Source of the DNA: Bolinopsis microptera
Taxonomy: Eukaryota > Ctenophora > Tentaculata > Lobata > Bolinopsidae
DNA length: 64,000 nt
Direction: 5' to 3'
NCBI RefSeq assembly: GCF_026151205.1
Contig: NC_087077.1
Location: 13,614,983-13,678,982 of the forward strand
Positions 34,140-44,496 of this stretch are shown here, piece after piece (within the stretch, counting starts at the first letter, position 1; every line of letters starts with the position of its first letter). Both the position numbers and the translations under genes were made by a program. The notes beneath the pieces are model-generated. The model did not search any database and had not been told where the DNA came from. It was given only the letters and a program-made list of their open reading frames with translations.

Positions 34140-34666
34140 CAGAACCAAACCAAAAGACAGGAAGAGAAGCCAGACAACAATGAACCATCCAAATTAACAA
34201 ACAAATACCAGTCTCCAGAGTTATCCCTTGGCCAGAGAAATCTCTTAAGCACAAGTTCCAACTCCGATGCTTATAAAGCAATGAAAGGCATTAGTTTGGT
34301 CAAATCAAATGGAACATATGCTATCAGACTTTCAACTGACTATGGCAGGGTTAAAACAGTTTTAACGCTAGCAACGATCCCCTTTTACATAGTTCCACTA
34401 AAATGATAATTTAAGATTAAATATGTATACTGTATAGTGATAGGTAGATAAAGTAAAATGTGTAATAAAACGGTAGGAATAAAGTATACTAAGTAAACGT
34501 AGTCAACACGTCGTACAATGAACTGACCCAAACTACAATTACTCCCGCGTAATTTCCCGCGTAATCCTAGAACTCCGATTTGCGCCGCCGCAAAGTTATT
34601 ATAAAACTAAATTCAACACGTGCGACAAATATTTCGTAACATTAGAAAAGGATGCCATAGGTCAGG

Positions 34667-37492
34667 CTATGGCATTAATATATTTCCACACCCAATACCA
34701 AACTTATTCTTTAGCCCATGCCTCTTTACCACTGATAAGTATATTTTACTAAGACGATCCCGTCTAAAACCCAACTCAATTAAATCATCAGTAAACTTCA
34801 AAACCTTATCAGAAAAAGCAACAACGTTATTACATATCCTAGAATATCTCACAACCTGTGAACAGTACGTGCCATATAATACACTACTAGCTTGATTACT
34901 CATCAAAGGTTGAAACTTGACCACTTTAAAACCAAACTTATCCCTTTTATCATAAACTCTACACGAAAACTTCCCCTCGCTATTTATCGAAATATCAAGA
35001 TCTAATACATTGGCGGCACTATCTACTTCATTTTCCTTATTAAGAGTAAGAGAGTCTGGATATATTAACTTAAAATATTCCTCTAAGTAACCATCAGAGT
35101 TAAGGGTAGTAATATCATCTATAAGTCTAAATGTATTATTTAACTTCTTTACAATATAGTATCTACTTTTATACGTACTGTCTAGGAAACTGTTCTCAAA
35201 ATACCAAAGTGTTAAGTTAGCAATATATGGACCAGGGTTGATTCCAATAGGTACACCGATATGTTGCCGATATAAGATCTCTCCTACTTTAAAGTAACAA
35301 TTATCCAGTAGAAACTCAACACATTTAATCAACTTAACTTCATCAAAAGCCACAGTCCCATCTCTAAAGCTATTAACCCAAGCAGACCCTTTATCGTAAA
35401 CAGCTATAAACTTCTTTTTACTATTCCTAAAGGCTAATTTAACAGTAAACTTGAGAGCATCCTTGATATCTTTATGGGCTAAATTCGTGTATAAAGTAGA
35501 AAAATCAAAAGTTTGGATGTTTCTCGCTAAGCTATTATCATTAATTTTATCTAAAGCTTCTAAAATCGGCTTATTATTCAAAATGACCCAATTCCTATTA
35601 ACTCCTGTTACTTTAAACAACATGTTAGTATATCTGCAGATCTCTGAATAAACAGCCTTTAAGGCTAAAGAAATCTTTACTGCCAAGGGCTTAATACTAC
35701 AATTAGCATAAGAAATAACATACCTAAACTTTAAAATTGGCTTATGAAATTTAGGACTCGAAAACATGTGAGGTAAAATATCAATATTAGAATCTACTTT
35801 TATCCCAACGTCTTCTATGAACTTGAAAATATCTCTGTTAATATCACGAACTTCATGCTCCCCACTAACATCATCAATACCCTCATTAGATTGACACTCT
35901 TGTATAATATCACTTAAATAATAATGTTTACAAATAATAGCGACGTTCTTAGTTGCTTTGTCCACCGGACATAAAACAAAATACTTTCTGATAAACGCTA
36001 ATTCTTCACAAGCTTTATCATTACTAAACACAGATTTCCGTTTAAGCTGTTTAGGATATTTCATTTTAAGAGCTTCAGTATTCTTCTTAACAATATCACT
36101 AAATTCATTAAACCAACCATTTAAACATGCACTATCGATTTTCTCTTTCCTACTCCAAGGTTTTAAGATTTCTTTAACATTATCTATTACCGAATTACAA
36201 TTCTTATCAAAATCAATCGTTTTAGGTTCTTTATAAGAAGGACCTTTCTCTAACAGACTTCTCAAGGCGTCGTGCTTTACAAAATTAACATCCCCAGTCA
36301 CAACATGACCACAATCCTGATTTACGAAATCAGTAAACATATGACATTTGCATTCTAAAGGTTCAGTGTCTCCCTTAACAACGTTATTATAATTAAATAA
36401 CTTCTTAGAAACATTATCAGTACCTTTATATACAACAGTAGGTTCTTTAATGTTACAAAAATTAACAAACGATTTCAAATTAGGAGATCTAAAAACTCTA
36501 GGTAAATTTAACATTTCAATACCCTTGTTCACAAAATCAATAGAACATAAAACTTTAGGCTTACGGACGCTCTTACTTTTATCAGTTCTCGAGTTAAAAG
36601 GTCTAATTTTATAAGTGAATAAGTCCATTATAATACAATGTATCTGAGATCTACTAGGGTCTAGGTTATCAATTTGAAAAACTTTATCTAAATAGCTCTC
36701 TTTAAGTTTAACGAGTGTAGACTTATTTAAAGGAAACAATAATTTACGTAATAAAATATTAACATCGCTGTGAAATGGTTCAACAACTAAACGTAATAAT
36801 TCACCCAAAATATTGTCAATATCAAACTGAGATAAATCGCTTTGCTGTCTATCAGCCCAGGATCTCTTTCTAGAACTGTCTTTACAAGAAATAAATTTAG
36901 CATATTCACAATTATAACTATCTTTATTAGCTAAACTATCAATCCTATCATTAACCCCATAAGGAAATTGTGTTTTAAGTACTCTGATCCAACGATCTTC
37001 ATGTCCTTTCCTAATTTTAGAAATAATTTCATCAATAACAAATTTAGTAGAATTAGGACGCTTAACACCAGTTCTCCCATTACCTGCAAGTTTCTGAATA
37101 ATTTGAACATTAAACGAATTACAATTAATAGATTCTAAAAAATGCTGTCTCAATCTAAAATTTCCCGAATTTCCAGTAGGATTCGTAGTCCCACGGTGTT
37201 GCGACATACGATCCTTAAGTTCTTGCACAGTCTCTCCTACATATTGAGAATTACAACATTTACAGCTCAAAAGATAAATAACATTAGTACTTTTACAATT
37301 AATAACTTTCTCTTCTCCAACATCAAACTCAAATATACAGTCAAATTTAGTCCCAGATACAGATGACCTAAAGTCCGTACAAAACACCATATCAGCACAG
37401 GTTTTACAGCGACGAGAGCAGCGAAGGAAGGACACATCCTGTGACTTAGAAGAAGCAGCAGCAGCAGTAGTAACCATAGACATCAAAACCAT
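34667..37492 (-). CDS. PLE protein (unit 2)
   Basis: Protein identical to unit 1. Unit 2 carries the only substitution I found in the array, in the non-coding pseudo-LTR part at ~34512. Coding sequence, start and stop hairpin are the same. Confidence 0.93.
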   Translation of the reverse strand: MVLMSMVTTAAAASSKSQDVSFLRCSRRCKTCADMVFCTDFRSSVSGTKFDCIFEFDVGEEKVINCKSTNVIYLLSCKCCNSQYVGETVQELKDRMSQHRGTTNPTGNSGNFRLRQHFLESINCNSFNVQIIQKLAGNGRTGVKRPNSTKFVIDEIISKIRKGHEDRWIRVLKTQFPYGVNDRIDSLANKDSYNCEYAKFISCKDSSRKRSWADRQQSDLSQFDIDNILGELLRLVVEPFHSDVNILLRKLLFPLNKSTLVKLKESYLDKVFQIDNLDPSRSQIHCIIMDLFTYKIRPFNSRTDKSKSVRKPKVLCSIDFVNKGIEMLNLPRVFRSPNLKSFVNFCNIKEPTVVYKGTDNVSKKLFNYNNVVKGDTEPLECKCHMFTDFVNQDCGHVVTGDVNFVKHDALRSLLEKGPSYKEPKTIDFDKNCNSVIDNVKEILKPWSRKEKIDSACLNGWFNEFSDIVKKNTEALKMKYPKQLKRKSVFSNDKACEELAFIRKYFVLCPVDKATKNVAIICKHYYLSDIIQECQSNEGIDDVSGEHEVRDINRDIFKFIEDVGIKVDSNIDILPHMFSSPKFHKPILKFRYVISYANCSIKPLAVKISLALKAVYSEICRYTNMLFKVTGVNRNWVILNNKPILEALDKINDNSLARNIQTFDFSTLYTNLAHKDIKDALKFTVKLAFRNSKKKFIAVYDKGSAWVNSFRDGTVAFDEVKLIKCVEFLLDNCYFKVGEILYRQHIGVPIGINPGPYIANLTLWYFENSFLDSTYKSRYYIVKKLNNTFRLIDDITTLNSDGYLEEYFKLIYPDSLTLNKENEVDSAANVLDLDISINSEGKFSCRVYDKRDKFGFKVVKFQPLMSNQASSVLYGTYCSQVVRYSRICNNVVAFSDKVLKFTDDLIELGFRRDRLSKIYLSVVKRHGLKNKFGIGCGNILMP

Positions 37493-38019
37493 CAGAACCA
37501 AACCAAAAGACAGGAAGAGAAGCCAGACAACAATGAACCATCCAAATTAACAAACAAATACCAGTCTCCAGAGTTATCCCTTGGCCAGAGAAATCTCTTA
37601 AGCACAAGTTCCAACTCCGATGCTTATAAAGCAATGAAAGGCATTAGTTTGGTCAAATCAAATGGAACATATGCTATCAGACTTTCAACTGACTATGGCA
37701 GGGTTAAAACAGTTTTAACGCTAGCAACGATCCCCTTTTACATAGTTCCACTAAAATGATAATTTAAGATTAAATATGTATACTGTATAGTGATAGGTAG
37801 ATAAAGTAAAATGTGTAATAAAACGGTAGGAATAAAGTATACTAAGTAAACGTAGTCAACACGTCATACAATGAACTGACCCAAACTACAATTACTCCCG
37901 CGTAATTTCCCGCGTAATCCTAGAACTCCGATTTGCGCCGCCGCAAAGTTATTATAAAACTAAATTCAACACGTGCGACAAATATTTCGTAACATTAGAA
38001 AAGGATGCCATAGGTCAGG

Positions 38020-40845
38020 CTATGGCATTAATATATTTCCACACCCAATACCAAACTTATTCTTTAGCCCATGCCTCTTTACCACTGATAAGTATATTTT
38101 ACTAAGACGATCCCGTCTAAAACCCAACTCAATTAAATCATCAGTAAACTTCAAAACCTTATCAGAAAAAGCAACAACGTTATTACATATCCTAGAATAT
38201 CTCACAACCTGTGAACAGTACGTGCCATATAATACACTACTAGCTTGATTACTCATCAAAGGTTGAAACTTGACCACTTTAAAACCAAACTTATCCCTTT
38301 TATCATAAACTCTACACGAAAACTTCCCCTCGCTATTTATCGAAATATCAAGATCTAATACATTGGCGGCACTATCTACTTCATTTTCCTTATTAAGAGT
38401 AAGAGAGTCTGGATATATTAACTTAAAATATTCCTCTAAGTAACCATCAGAGTTAAGGGTAGTAATATCATCTATAAGTCTAAATGTATTATTTAACTTC
38501 TTTACAATATAGTATCTACTTTTATACGTACTGTCTAGGAAACTGTTCTCAAAATACCAAAGTGTTAAGTTAGCAATATATGGACCAGGGTTGATTCCAA
38601 TAGGTACACCGATATGTTGCCGATATAAGATCTCTCCTACTTTAAAGTAACAATTATCCAGTAGAAACTCAACACATTTAATCAACTTAACTTCATCAAA
38701 AGCCACAGTCCCATCTCTAAAGCTATTAACCCAAGCAGACCCTTTATCGTAAACAGCTATAAACTTCTTTTTACTATTCCTAAAGGCTAATTTAACAGTA
38801 AACTTGAGAGCATCCTTGATATCTTTATGGGCTAAATTCGTGTATAAAGTAGAAAAATCAAAAGTTTGGATGTTTCTCGCTAAGCTATTATCATTAATTT
38901 TATCTAAAGCTTCTAAAATCGGCTTATTATTCAAAATGACCCAATTCCTATTAACTCCTGTTACTTTAAACAACATGTTAGTATATCTGCAGATCTCTGA
39001 ATAAACAGCCTTTAAGGCTAAAGAAATCTTTACTGCCAAGGGCTTAATACTACAATTAGCATAAGAAATAACATACCTAAACTTTAAAATTGGCTTATGA
39101 AATTTAGGACTCGAAAACATGTGAGGTAAAATATCAATATTAGAATCTACTTTTATCCCAACGTCTTCTATGAACTTGAAAATATCTCTGTTAATATCAC
39201 GAACTTCATGCTCCCCACTAACATCATCAATACCCTCATTAGATTGACACTCTTGTATAATATCACTTAAATAATAATGTTTACAAATAATAGCGACGTT
39301 CTTAGTTGCTTTGTCCACCGGACATAAAACAAAATACTTTCTGATAAACGCTAATTCTTCACAAGCTTTATCATTACTAAACACAGATTTCCGTTTAAGC
39401 TGTTTAGGATATTTCATTTTAAGAGCTTCAGTATTCTTCTTAACAATATCACTAAATTCATTAAACCAACCATTTAAACATGCACTATCGATTTTCTCTT
39501 TCCTACTCCAAGGTTTTAAGATTTCTTTAACATTATCTATTACCGAATTACAATTCTTATCAAAATCAATCGTTTTAGGTTCTTTATAAGAAGGACCTTT
39601 CTCTAACAGACTTCTCAAGGCGTCGTGCTTTACAAAATTAACATCCCCAGTCACAACATGACCACAATCCTGATTTACGAAATCAGTAAACATATGACAT
39701 TTGCATTCTAAAGGTTCAGTGTCTCCCTTAACAACGTTATTATAATTAAATAACTTCTTAGAAACATTATCAGTACCTTTATATACAACAGTAGGTTCTT
39801 TAATGTTACAAAAATTAACAAACGATTTCAAATTAGGAGATCTAAAAACTCTAGGTAAATTTAACATTTCAATACCCTTGTTCACAAAATCAATAGAACA
39901 TAAAACTTTAGGCTTACGGACGCTCTTACTTTTATCAGTTCTCGAGTTAAAAGGTCTAATTTTATAAGTGAATAAGTCCATTATAATACAATGTATCTGA
40001 GATCTACTAGGGTCTAGGTTATCAATTTGAAAAACTTTATCTAAATAGCTCTCTTTAAGTTTAACGAGTGTAGACTTATTTAAAGGAAACAATAATTTAC
40101 GTAATAAAATATTAACATCGCTGTGAAATGGTTCAACAACTAAACGTAATAATTCACCCAAAATATTGTCAATATCAAACTGAGATAAATCGCTTTGCTG
40201 TCTATCAGCCCAGGATCTCTTTCTAGAACTGTCTTTACAAGAAATAAATTTAGCATATTCACAATTATAACTATCTTTATTAGCTAAACTATCAATCCTA
40301 TCATTAACCCCATAAGGAAATTGTGTTTTAAGTACTCTGATCCAACGATCTTCATGTCCTTTCCTAATTTTAGAAATAATTTCATCAATAACAAATTTAG
40401 TAGAATTAGGACGCTTAACACCAGTTCTCCCATTACCTGCAAGTTTCTGAATAATTTGAACATTAAACGAATTACAATTAATAGATTCTAAAAAATGCTG
40501 TCTCAATCTAAAATTTCCCGAATTTCCAGTAGGATTCGTAGTCCCACGGTGTTGCGACATACGATCCTTAAGTTCTTGCACAGTCTCTCCTACATATTGA
40601 GAATTACAACATTTACAGCTCAAAAGATAAATAACATTAGTACTTTTACAATTAATAACTTTCTCTTCTCCAACATCAAACTCAAATATACAGTCAAATT
40701 TAGTCCCAGATACAGATGACCTAAAGTCCGTACAAAACACCATATCAGCACAGGTTTTACAGCGACGAGAGCAGCGAAGGAAGGACACATCCTGTGACTT
40801 AGAAGAAGCAGCAGCAGCAGTAGTAACCATAGACATCAAAACCAT
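38020..40845 (-). CDS. PLE protein (unit 3)
   Basis: Identical to unit 1 in translated sequence. About 520 bp of non-coding DNA separates it from each neighbour: a ~390-bp 3' portion and the region carrying the 161-bp terminal repeat and leader. Confidence 0.93.
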   Translation of the reverse strand: MVLMSMVTTAAAASSKSQDVSFLRCSRRCKTCADMVFCTDFRSSVSGTKFDCIFEFDVGEEKVINCKSTNVIYLLSCKCCNSQYVGETVQELKDRMSQHRGTTNPTGNSGNFRLRQHFLESINCNSFNVQIIQKLAGNGRTGVKRPNSTKFVIDEIISKIRKGHEDRWIRVLKTQFPYGVNDRIDSLANKDSYNCEYAKFISCKDSSRKRSWADRQQSDLSQFDIDNILGELLRLVVEPFHSDVNILLRKLLFPLNKSTLVKLKESYLDKVFQIDNLDPSRSQIHCIIMDLFTYKIRPFNSRTDKSKSVRKPKVLCSIDFVNKGIEMLNLPRVFRSPNLKSFVNFCNIKEPTVVYKGTDNVSKKLFNYNNVVKGDTEPLECKCHMFTDFVNQDCGHVVTGDVNFVKHDALRSLLEKGPSYKEPKTIDFDKNCNSVIDNVKEILKPWSRKEKIDSACLNGWFNEFSDIVKKNTEALKMKYPKQLKRKSVFSNDKACEELAFIRKYFVLCPVDKATKNVAIICKHYYLSDIIQECQSNEGIDDVSGEHEVRDINRDIFKFIEDVGIKVDSNIDILPHMFSSPKFHKPILKFRYVISYANCSIKPLAVKISLALKAVYSEICRYTNMLFKVTGVNRNWVILNNKPILEALDKINDNSLARNIQTFDFSTLYTNLAHKDIKDALKFTVKLAFRNSKKKFIAVYDKGSAWVNSFRDGTVAFDEVKLIKCVEFLLDNCYFKVGEILYRQHIGVPIGINPGPYIANLTLWYFENSFLDSTYKSRYYIVKKLNNTFRLIDDITTLNSDGYLEEYFKLIYPDSLTLNKENEVDSAANVLDLDISINSEGKFSCRVYDKRDKFGFKVVKFQPLMSNQASSVLYGTYCSQVVRYSRICNNVVAFSDKVLKFTDDLIELGFRRDRLSKIYLSVVKRHGLKNKFGIGCGNILMP

Positions 40846-41372
40846 CAGAACCAAACCAAAAGACAGGAAGAGAAGCCAGACAACAATGAACCATCCAAAT
40901 TAACAAACAAATACCAGTCTCCAGAGTTATCCCTTGGCCAGAGAAATCTCTTAAGCACAAGTTCCAACTCCGATGCTTATAAAGCAATGAAAGGCATTAG
41001 TTTGGTCAAATCAAATGGAACATATGCTATCAGACTTTCAACTGACTATGGCAGGGTTAAAACAGTTTTAACGCTAGCAACGATCCCCTTTTACATAGTT
41101 CCACTAAAATGATAATTTAAGATTAAATATGTATACTGTATAGTGATAGGTAGATAAAGTAAAATGTGTAATAAAACGGTAGGAATAAAGTATACTAAGT
41201 AAACGTAGTCAACACGTCATACAATGAACTGACCCAAACTACAATTACTCCCGCGTAATTTCCCGCGTAATCCTAGAACTCCGATTTGCGCCGCCGCAAA
41301 GTTATTATAAAACTAAATTCAACACGTGCGACAAATATTTCGTAACATTAGAAAAGGATGCCATAGGTCAGG

Positions 41373-44198
41373 CTATGGCATTAATATATTTCCACACCCA
41401 ATACCAAACTTATTCTTTAGCCCATGCCTCTTTACCACTGATAAGTATATTTTACTAAGACGATCCCGTCTAAAACCCAACTCAATTAAATCATCAGTAA
41501 ACTTCAAAACCTTATCAGAAAAAGCAACAACGTTATTACATATCCTAGAATATCTCACAACCTGTGAACAGTACGTGCCATATAATACACTACTAGCTTG
41601 ATTACTCATCAAAGGTTGAAACTTGACCACTTTAAAACCAAACTTATCCCTTTTATCATAAACTCTACACGAAAACTTCCCCTCGCTATTTATCGAAATA
41701 TCAAGATCTAATACATTGGCGGCACTATCTACTTCATTTTCCTTATTAAGAGTAAGAGAGTCTGGATATATTAACTTAAAATATTCCTCTAAGTAACCAT
41801 CAGAGTTAAGGGTAGTAATATCATCTATAAGTCTAAATGTATTATTTAACTTCTTTACAATATAGTATCTACTTTTATACGTACTGTCTAGGAAACTGTT
41901 CTCAAAATACCAAAGTGTTAAGTTAGCAATATATGGACCAGGGTTGATTCCAATAGGTACACCGATATGTTGCCGATATAAGATCTCTCCTACTTTAAAG
42001 TAACAATTATCCAGTAGAAACTCAACACATTTAATCAACTTAACTTCATCAAAAGCCACAGTCCCATCTCTAAAGCTATTAACCCAAGCAGACCCTTTAT
42101 CGTAAACAGCTATAAACTTCTTTTTACTATTCCTAAAGGCTAATTTAACAGTAAACTTGAGAGCATCCTTGATATCTTTATGGGCTAAATTCGTGTATAA
42201 AGTAGAAAAATCAAAAGTTTGGATGTTTCTCGCTAAGCTATTATCATTAATTTTATCTAAAGCTTCTAAAATCGGCTTATTATTCAAAATGACCCAATTC
42301 CTATTAACTCCTGTTACTTTAAACAACATGTTAGTATATCTGCAGATCTCTGAATAAACAGCCTTTAAGGCTAAAGAAATCTTTACTGCCAAGGGCTTAA
42401 TACTACAATTAGCATAAGAAATAACATACCTAAACTTTAAAATTGGCTTATGAAATTTAGGACTCGAAAACATGTGAGGTAAAATATCAATATTAGAATC
42501 TACTTTTATCCCAACGTCTTCTATGAACTTGAAAATATCTCTGTTAATATCACGAACTTCATGCTCCCCACTAACATCATCAATACCCTCATTAGATTGA
42601 CACTCTTGTATAATATCACTTAAATAATAATGTTTACAAATAATAGCGACGTTCTTAGTTGCTTTGTCCACCGGACATAAAACAAAATACTTTCTGATAA
42701 ACGCTAATTCTTCACAAGCTTTATCATTACTAAACACAGATTTCCGTTTAAGCTGTTTAGGATATTTCATTTTAAGAGCTTCAGTATTCTTCTTAACAAT
42801 ATCACTAAATTCATTAAACCAACCATTTAAACATGCACTATCGATTTTCTCTTTCCTACTCCAAGGTTTTAAGATTTCTTTAACATTATCTATTACCGAA
42901 TTACAATTCTTATCAAAATCAATCGTTTTAGGTTCTTTATAAGAAGGACCTTTCTCTAACAGACTTCTCAAGGCGTCGTGCTTTACAAAATTAACATCCC
43001 CAGTCACAACATGACCACAATCCTGATTTACGAAATCAGTAAACATATGACATTTGCATTCTAAAGGTTCAGTGTCTCCCTTAACAACGTTATTATAATT
43101 AAATAACTTCTTAGAAACATTATCAGTACCTTTATATACAACAGTAGGTTCTTTAATGTTACAAAAATTAACAAACGATTTCAAATTAGGAGATCTAAAA
43201 ACTCTAGGTAAATTTAACATTTCAATACCCTTGTTCACAAAATCAATAGAACATAAAACTTTAGGCTTACGGACGCTCTTACTTTTATCAGTTCTCGAGT
43301 TAAAAGGTCTAATTTTATAAGTGAATAAGTCCATTATAATACAATGTATCTGAGATCTACTAGGGTCTAGGTTATCAATTTGAAAAACTTTATCTAAATA
43401 GCTCTCTTTAAGTTTAACGAGTGTAGACTTATTTAAAGGAAACAATAATTTACGTAATAAAATATTAACATCGCTGTGAAATGGTTCAACAACTAAACGT
43501 AATAATTCACCCAAAATATTGTCAATATCAAACTGAGATAAATCGCTTTGCTGTCTATCAGCCCAGGATCTCTTTCTAGAACTGTCTTTACAAGAAATAA
43601 ATTTAGCATATTCACAATTATAACTATCTTTATTAGCTAAACTATCAATCCTATCATTAACCCCATAAGGAAATTGTGTTTTAAGTACTCTGATCCAACG
43701 ATCTTCATGTCCTTTCCTAATTTTAGAAATAATTTCATCAATAACAAATTTAGTAGAATTAGGACGCTTAACACCAGTTCTCCCATTACCTGCAAGTTTC
43801 TGAATAATTTGAACATTAAACGAATTACAATTAATAGATTCTAAAAAATGCTGTCTCAATCTAAAATTTCCCGAATTTCCAGTAGGATTCGTAGTCCCAC
43901 GGTGTTGCGACATACGATCCTTAAGTTCTTGCACAGTCTCTCCTACATATTGAGAATTACAACATTTACAGCTCAAAAGATAAATAACATTAGTACTTTT
44001 ACAATTAATAACTTTCTCTTCTCCAACATCAAACTCAAATATACAGTCAAATTTAGTCCCAGATACAGATGACCTAAAGTCCGTACAAAACACCATATCA
44101 GCACAGGTTTTACAGCGACGAGAGCAGCGAAGGAAGGACACATCCTGTGACTTAGAAGAAGCAGCAGCAGCAGTAGTAACCATAGACATCAAAACCAT
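41373..44198 (-). CDS. PLE protein (unit 4, most 5' in transcription)
   Basis: Identical to unit 1. In transcription order this is the first unit. Upstream it has only the 161-bp partial repeat and a ~140-nt leader before it meets host DNA, so any promoter for this copy must lie within that stretch or in host sequence. Confidence 0.93.
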   Translation of the reverse strand: MVLMSMVTTAAAASSKSQDVSFLRCSRRCKTCADMVFCTDFRSSVSGTKFDCIFEFDVGEEKVINCKSTNVIYLLSCKCCNSQYVGETVQELKDRMSQHRGTTNPTGNSGNFRLRQHFLESINCNSFNVQIIQKLAGNGRTGVKRPNSTKFVIDEIISKIRKGHEDRWIRVLKTQFPYGVNDRIDSLANKDSYNCEYAKFISCKDSSRKRSWADRQQSDLSQFDIDNILGELLRLVVEPFHSDVNILLRKLLFPLNKSTLVKLKESYLDKVFQIDNLDPSRSQIHCIIMDLFTYKIRPFNSRTDKSKSVRKPKVLCSIDFVNKGIEMLNLPRVFRSPNLKSFVNFCNIKEPTVVYKGTDNVSKKLFNYNNVVKGDTEPLECKCHMFTDFVNQDCGHVVTGDVNFVKHDALRSLLEKGPSYKEPKTIDFDKNCNSVIDNVKEILKPWSRKEKIDSACLNGWFNEFSDIVKKNTEALKMKYPKQLKRKSVFSNDKACEELAFIRKYFVLCPVDKATKNVAIICKHYYLSDIIQECQSNEGIDDVSGEHEVRDINRDIFKFIEDVGIKVDSNIDILPHMFSSPKFHKPILKFRYVISYANCSIKPLAVKISLALKAVYSEICRYTNMLFKVTGVNRNWVILNNKPILEALDKINDNSLARNIQTFDFSTLYTNLAHKDIKDALKFTVKLAFRNSKKKFIAVYDKGSAWVNSFRDGTVAFDEVKLIKCVEFLLDNCYFKVGEILYRQHIGVPIGINPGPYIANLTLWYFENSFLDSTYKSRYYIVKKLNNTFRLIDDITTLNSDGYLEEYFKLIYPDSLTLNKENEVDSAANVLDLDISINSEGKFSCRVYDKRDKFGFKVVKFQPLMSNQASSVLYGTYCSQVVRYSRICNNVVAFSDKVLKFTDDLIELGFRRDRLSKIYLSVVKRHGLKNKFGIGCGNILMP

Positions 44199-44335
44199 CA
44201 GAACCAAACCAAAAGACAGGAAGAGAAGCCAGACAACAATGAACCATCCAAATTAACAAACAAATACCAGTCTCCAGAGTTATCCCTTGGCCAGAGAAAT
44301 CTCTTAAGCACAAGTTCCAACTCCGATGCTTATAA

Positions 44336-44496
44336 AGCAATGAAAGGCATTAGTTTGGTCAAATCAAATGGAACATATGCTATCAGACTTTCAACTGACT
44401 ATGGCAGGGTTAAAACAGTTTTAACGCTAGCAACGATCCCCTTTTACATAGTTCCACTAAAATGATAATTTAAGATTAAATATGTATACTGTATAG
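44336..44496 (-). repeat. 161-bp terminal direct repeat of the PLE array
   Basis: Identical to the first 161 bp at the other end (30924-31084). It contains the palindrome GTTAAAACAGTTTTAAC. With the unit starts it defines a pseudo-LTR core. Confidence 0.9.

Larger units (their letters stand above)
30924..44496 (-). mobile_element. Penelope-like element, head-to-tail array of 4 units plus 161-bp partial
   Basis: Four 3,353-bp units (30924-34276, 34277-37629, 37630-40982, 40983-44335) followed by 161 bp of a fifth (44336-44496). All are in the same minus-strand orientation. Copies A and C hold the uninterrupted site GTAATTATAACTTAATT, which fixes both borders. TAA is present on both sides, so a 3-bp target duplication is possible. 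Units differ by a single seen substitution (CACGTCGTACA in unit 2 versus CACGTCATACA elsewhere). Tandem units with a partial repeat at one end fit the pseudo-LTR organisation of PLEs. Each unit encodes one protein with GIY-YIG-like then RT domains. Confidence 0.95.

Noticed and set aside
34140-34666. Hammerhead ribozyme in the PLE pseudo-LTR
   Set aside because: PLEs often carry hammerhead motifs, so I read both strands of the non-coding part. No CTGANGA core followed by a GAAA strand was found; CTGATAG at ~34325 (minus) lacks the required bases. A covariance-model search could still find a diverged one.
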